This document shows positions 55,212 through 57,086 of a DNA stretch of 57,086 nt, one piece after another. The number at the start of each line of letters is the position of its first letter. The stretch's first letter is position 1. The position numbers and the translations under genes are program-made. Origin of the DNA: Paludibacteraceae bacterium (GTDB taxonomy: Bacteria; Bacteroidota; Bacteroidia; Bacteroidales; Paludibacteraceae); assembly GCA_905233935.1 (NCBI GenBank), contig CAJOFU010000021.1, positions 1 through 57,086 of the forward strand, in the 5' to 3' direction. The notes below the pieces were generated by a model. It did not search any database. It saw only the letters and a program-made list of their open reading frames with translations, and had not been told where the DNA came from.

Positions 55212-56279
55212 ATGAATGGTATGAAAAAGTTAATTCAAAAAAGTCTATTTTTGATCAGTATTTTTCTGATTAGTTGTTCACAAGCTCCCAAGGAGTACTC
55301 GGATGATATGCTGAGTATGCCTTACCCATCCAATTACACCGTAGAAGACACAGAAAATACATTGTCATTCAAACGGATTGGAAGTACTTCGACGACCAAT
55401 TTGTTCTTTGTATCATATCTGCAAATGGGTGCATTGGATATATTTGAAGACGACAATACATCTGCGATTTTGGATAACACCTGCCAGTCGATGAGCAAGC
55501 AGGTAGAGATGAAATACAAGACCTACGAAAGCACCGCTCCCGCTTTGGATACCCTATATGCCGACCCGGCCTATAGTTTCACGTACACCGGCGTAACCGG
55601 TTTAGGCAAGACTATTCACGGATTTTACATGGTCTTGGTGCACAACGGATGCATGTTCACGGGAATCGTGCAGCAGGAAGATATAAAGGAGTATGACAAG
55701 TTGGTAGCCTGTCTGTACCAGTTAGTTCCGGAAAACGAGAAGAGCGAATCACAGACGACGATCGCACACAAGGAATCCTCCAAAATGGCTGCTATACCTG
55801 TTTCGCAGTTCACCAAGACCTACAGCAAAGACGGGCTCTCTTTCCGCTACCCGAAAGAAATGATAGTTACAGAGAGTGAAGAAGACGGAGAGACGAAACT
55901 GGTATGCAGTTTCGCCGAAGGTGCTACGGCGATAATGAATGTCAATTTCAGTACGAATGCGGGTCTGATGCTGGTGAGTGCGGACGAAGTGTCAGATCTT
56001 TGCAAAGAGGCTTTGGAAGAGATGCAGAGCAACATAGGAGCAATGTATAAAGACTTCGAATCCACTGCCATAAAGAAAGACAAATCGCGCTCCCATCCGA
56101 GCAGTTATTTTGATTATAGCGGCAAATTGTTCGGTATGCAACTGCGCGGACATGCTGAGATGAGTATCAAAAATGAGTATGTGATCGTAGTGATCCAGCA
56201 AGCAGAAAGCGAAGAGTTGCTCAAGACGCTTCATTCCATCCGCAGCACCTTCAAGGTAGAAAGTGTCGTGAAGGATTGA
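55212..56279 (+). CDS. Lipoprotein of unknown function with two similar halves
   Basis: A 355-residue lipoprotein: MNGMKKLIQKSLF signal, lipobox LISC near residue 19. Two halves repeat the same pattern: MPYPSNYTVEDTENTLSFKR... with MSKQVEMKYKTYESTA in the first, and FRYPKEMIVTESEEDGETKL... with LEEMQSNIGAMYKDFESTA in the second. This indicates an internal duplication. I do not recognise a family; it could be a surface-exposed or periplasmic binding protein. The start was chosen by the promoter at 55161-55191. Confidence 0.75.
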   Translation: MNGMKKLIQKSLFLISIFLISCSQAPKEYSDDMLSMPYPSNYTVEDTENTLSFKRIGSTSTTNLFFVSYLQMGALDIFEDDNTSAILDNTCQSMSKQVEMKYKTYESTAPALDTLYADPAYSFTYTGVTGLGKTIHGFYMVLVHNGCMFTGIVQQEDIKEYDKLVACLYQLVPENEKSESQTTIAHKESSKMAAIPVSQFTKTYSKDGLSFRYPKEMIVTESEEDGETKLVCSFAEGATAIMNVNFSTNAGLMLVSADEVSDLCKEALEEMQSNIGAMYKDFESTAIKKDKSRSHPSSYFDYSGKLFGMQLRGHAEMSIKNEYVIVVIQQAESEELLKTLHSIRSTFKVESVVKD

Positions 56280-56323
56280 GGATTGCGATGCCCATTACGG
56301 ATTCACAACGTTTGGTGTTACTA

Positions 56324-56352
56324 TAATGGTTAGCCGAATTGGCTGACCATTA
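56324..56352. terminator. Terminator hairpin after the lipoprotein gene
   Basis: TAATGGTTAGCC and GGCTGACCATTA (12 pairs with one G-T) around GAATT, between two convergent coding stretches. Confidence 0.75.
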
Positions 56353-56377
56353 TTAGGATAAAGATGTAGAGCCTAAA

Positions 56378-56600
56378 CTAAAGTTTACTACCCGTCATAT
56401 CATATTTTTCACCGTTACGGATTATTACGACATGACCGTTTTCGATGATCTTGTAGGGGCGGTCGGATTCAGCCGGGCGCAAGATGATCGGGGCTTTCAG
56501 GCTGCCATGGTGAGAGTCGGGGAGGTAGTTGATTTTCTCATTTTCACATTTTCCCATTTTCTCATTGACGATGGTCAGTGTTTTGCCGTTTATATTGACT
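56378..56600 (-). pseudogene. C-terminal fragment of a surface protein cut by an IS
   Basis: On the minus strand the frame runs VNINGKTLTIVNEKMGKCEN, continues YLPDSHHGSLKAPIILRP and ends GHVVIIRNGEKYDMTGSKL at the stop 56378-56380. The tail resembles the Bacteroidota sorting-type ending seen at 24392-24702. No start is present; at about 56600 the sequence changes to the IS terminal repeats. An octamer repeat (TGAGAAAA, TGGGAAAA, TGTGAAAA, TGAGAAAA) lies within the frame at about 56535-56570. Confidence 0.7.
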
Positions 56601-56673
56601 TTTCCTAAAATTAGTAGACAGTTTTTGATTAATTTTTCCTAAATATATAGACATTCGTCCTAAGAAAATAGAC

Positions 56674-56877
56674 CACTAGTGTCCATTAAAAATTGTTAAA
56701 ACAGGTTTTTACTATAGAAAAATACATAATCTGACTACTTTTAACTACGATAAAGTGCCGATTTGAACTTGTTGCTCTTTTTTTGCATTTCAAATGTGCG
56801 ACAAACATCTTCAACTTGTAAGTATTGTGACATAGAGAGTTACACTTAATATTAATATTTTTTAATGGACACTAGTG
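56674..56877. mobile_element. MITE, 204 bp, with 9-bp target duplication
   Basis: Terminal inverted repeats CACTAGTGTCCATTAAAAA (56674) and its complement ending at 56877 are about 19 bases and near perfect. AAAATAGAC occurs directly before (56665-56673) and directly after (56878-56886), a 9-base target duplication. There is no coding capacity inside. Confidence 0.85.
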
Positions 56878-56935
56878 AAAATAGACATTGTTCTAAAATA
56901 GTAGACAATCATCCTAAATTCATAGACATTTGCCT

Positions 56936-57085
56936 TTACATTGCCCTATTTGCCTCTACTGGAGGTTCGTAACCTTTCCAACAACGCTTCTGAGGTCCTG
57001 ATTCAGTATGCGCTTGAGATGGTGTTTTGTATCCGATACTCATGTGCGGACGTTGTTCGTTGTAGAACGTGATAAACCTACCTAT
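56936..57085 (-). CDS. Transposase C-terminus (IS3/IS481-type integrase core), partial
   Basis: The minus-strand frame enters from the window edge: IGRFITFYNEQRPHMSIGYK then TPSQAHTESGPQKRCWKGYE, ending at TAA 56936-56938. FYNEQRPHMSIGYKTPSQ is the typical end of the DDE integrase core in IS3- and IS481-type transposases. The catalytic residues are beyond the window. Confidence 0.85.
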   Translation of the reverse strand: MGRFITFYNEQRPHMSIGYKTPSQAHTESGPQKRCWKGYEPPVEANRAM

Positions 57086-57086
57086 A

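Larger units (their letters stand above)
56601..57086 (-). mobile_element. Right end of an IS element (continues past the window)
   Basis: From 56601 there are repeated CCTAAA...TAGACA units (near 56603, 56636, 56659, 56893 and 56912), which look like multiple transposase-binding sites or end repeats. Next comes the 3' end of an rve-type transposase gene at 56936. The left IS end is beyond the window. A MITE (56674-56877) has inserted into these end repeats. Confidence 0.75.

Overview
The window reads as a chromosomal piece from a Bacteroidales bacterium, phylum Bacteroidota. The evidence is as follows. Promoters have the Bacteroidota form TTTG or TTG, 20 bases, then TANNTTTG, seen at least ten times with exactly 20-base spacing, and there are no Shine-Dalgarno sites. 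The genes include GldB, bacteroidetal GGGP synthase, RmuC, a DUF3316-like protein, a GtrA protein, InlB-type repeat surface proteins and a large type II-C Cas9. Housekeeping genes look GC-richer than the AT-rich accessory segments. Genus and species cannot be told from this sequence.

Layout. 1-8589 (+): the 3' part of ileS, a small lipoprotein, a giant AsmA-like protein, an M3 peptidase (Dcp) and a membrane protein. 8630-12828 (-): a tight operon ksgA, corA, sulP, orphan response regulator. 13093-14432: GtrA (+) and a radical SAM protein (-). 15340-18580 (+): an accessory island of toxin-antitoxin-like modules and a DUF1016 nuclease-like protein, separated by recurring junction sequences that look like cassette boundaries. 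18623-25113: a giant InlB-repeat surface protein with a frameshift near its end and a small partner with a sorting-like tail. 25114-27750: an iteron-like cluster, a DUF234 ATPase, tRNA-Pro and a 123-base foldback. 27750-29048: rmuC. 29057-44922 (-): a long co-directional housekeeping block (tadA, topA, yraN, mnmG, apt, uvrC, tsaE, DUF3316-like protein, S41 peptidase, lolD, gldB, sufS, and a fused nuclease-HHH-barrel protein). topA is broken by a frameshift with missing sequence.

45904-54226 is a complete type II-C CRISPR-Cas locus: tracrRNA (-), divergent promoters, a 25-spacer array (+) of 47-base repeats and 30-base spacers, a terminator, and cas2, cas1, cas9 (-) facing the array. The tracrRNA was found here by its antirepeat (17 exact matches to the repeat) directly downstream of a perfect promoter. 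The most striking observation is a 13-base copy of the repeat core (TATATCCTTCAAT) ending four bases before the cas9 start codon. The tracrRNA antirepeat could pair there and control cas9 translation. About a quarter of the spacers contain strong inverted repeats.

The right end holds a GGGP synthase, a lipoprotein, a truncated surface-protein C-terminus, and the end of an IS element interrupted by a 204-base MITE with a 9-base target duplication.

A second genome-scale theme is degenerate tandem repeats of 7, 8 or 11 bases. They sit in gene junctions and also inside the coding sequence of conserved genes (ileS twice, tadA, the radical SAM gene, the gtrA-like gene, the ksgA tail).
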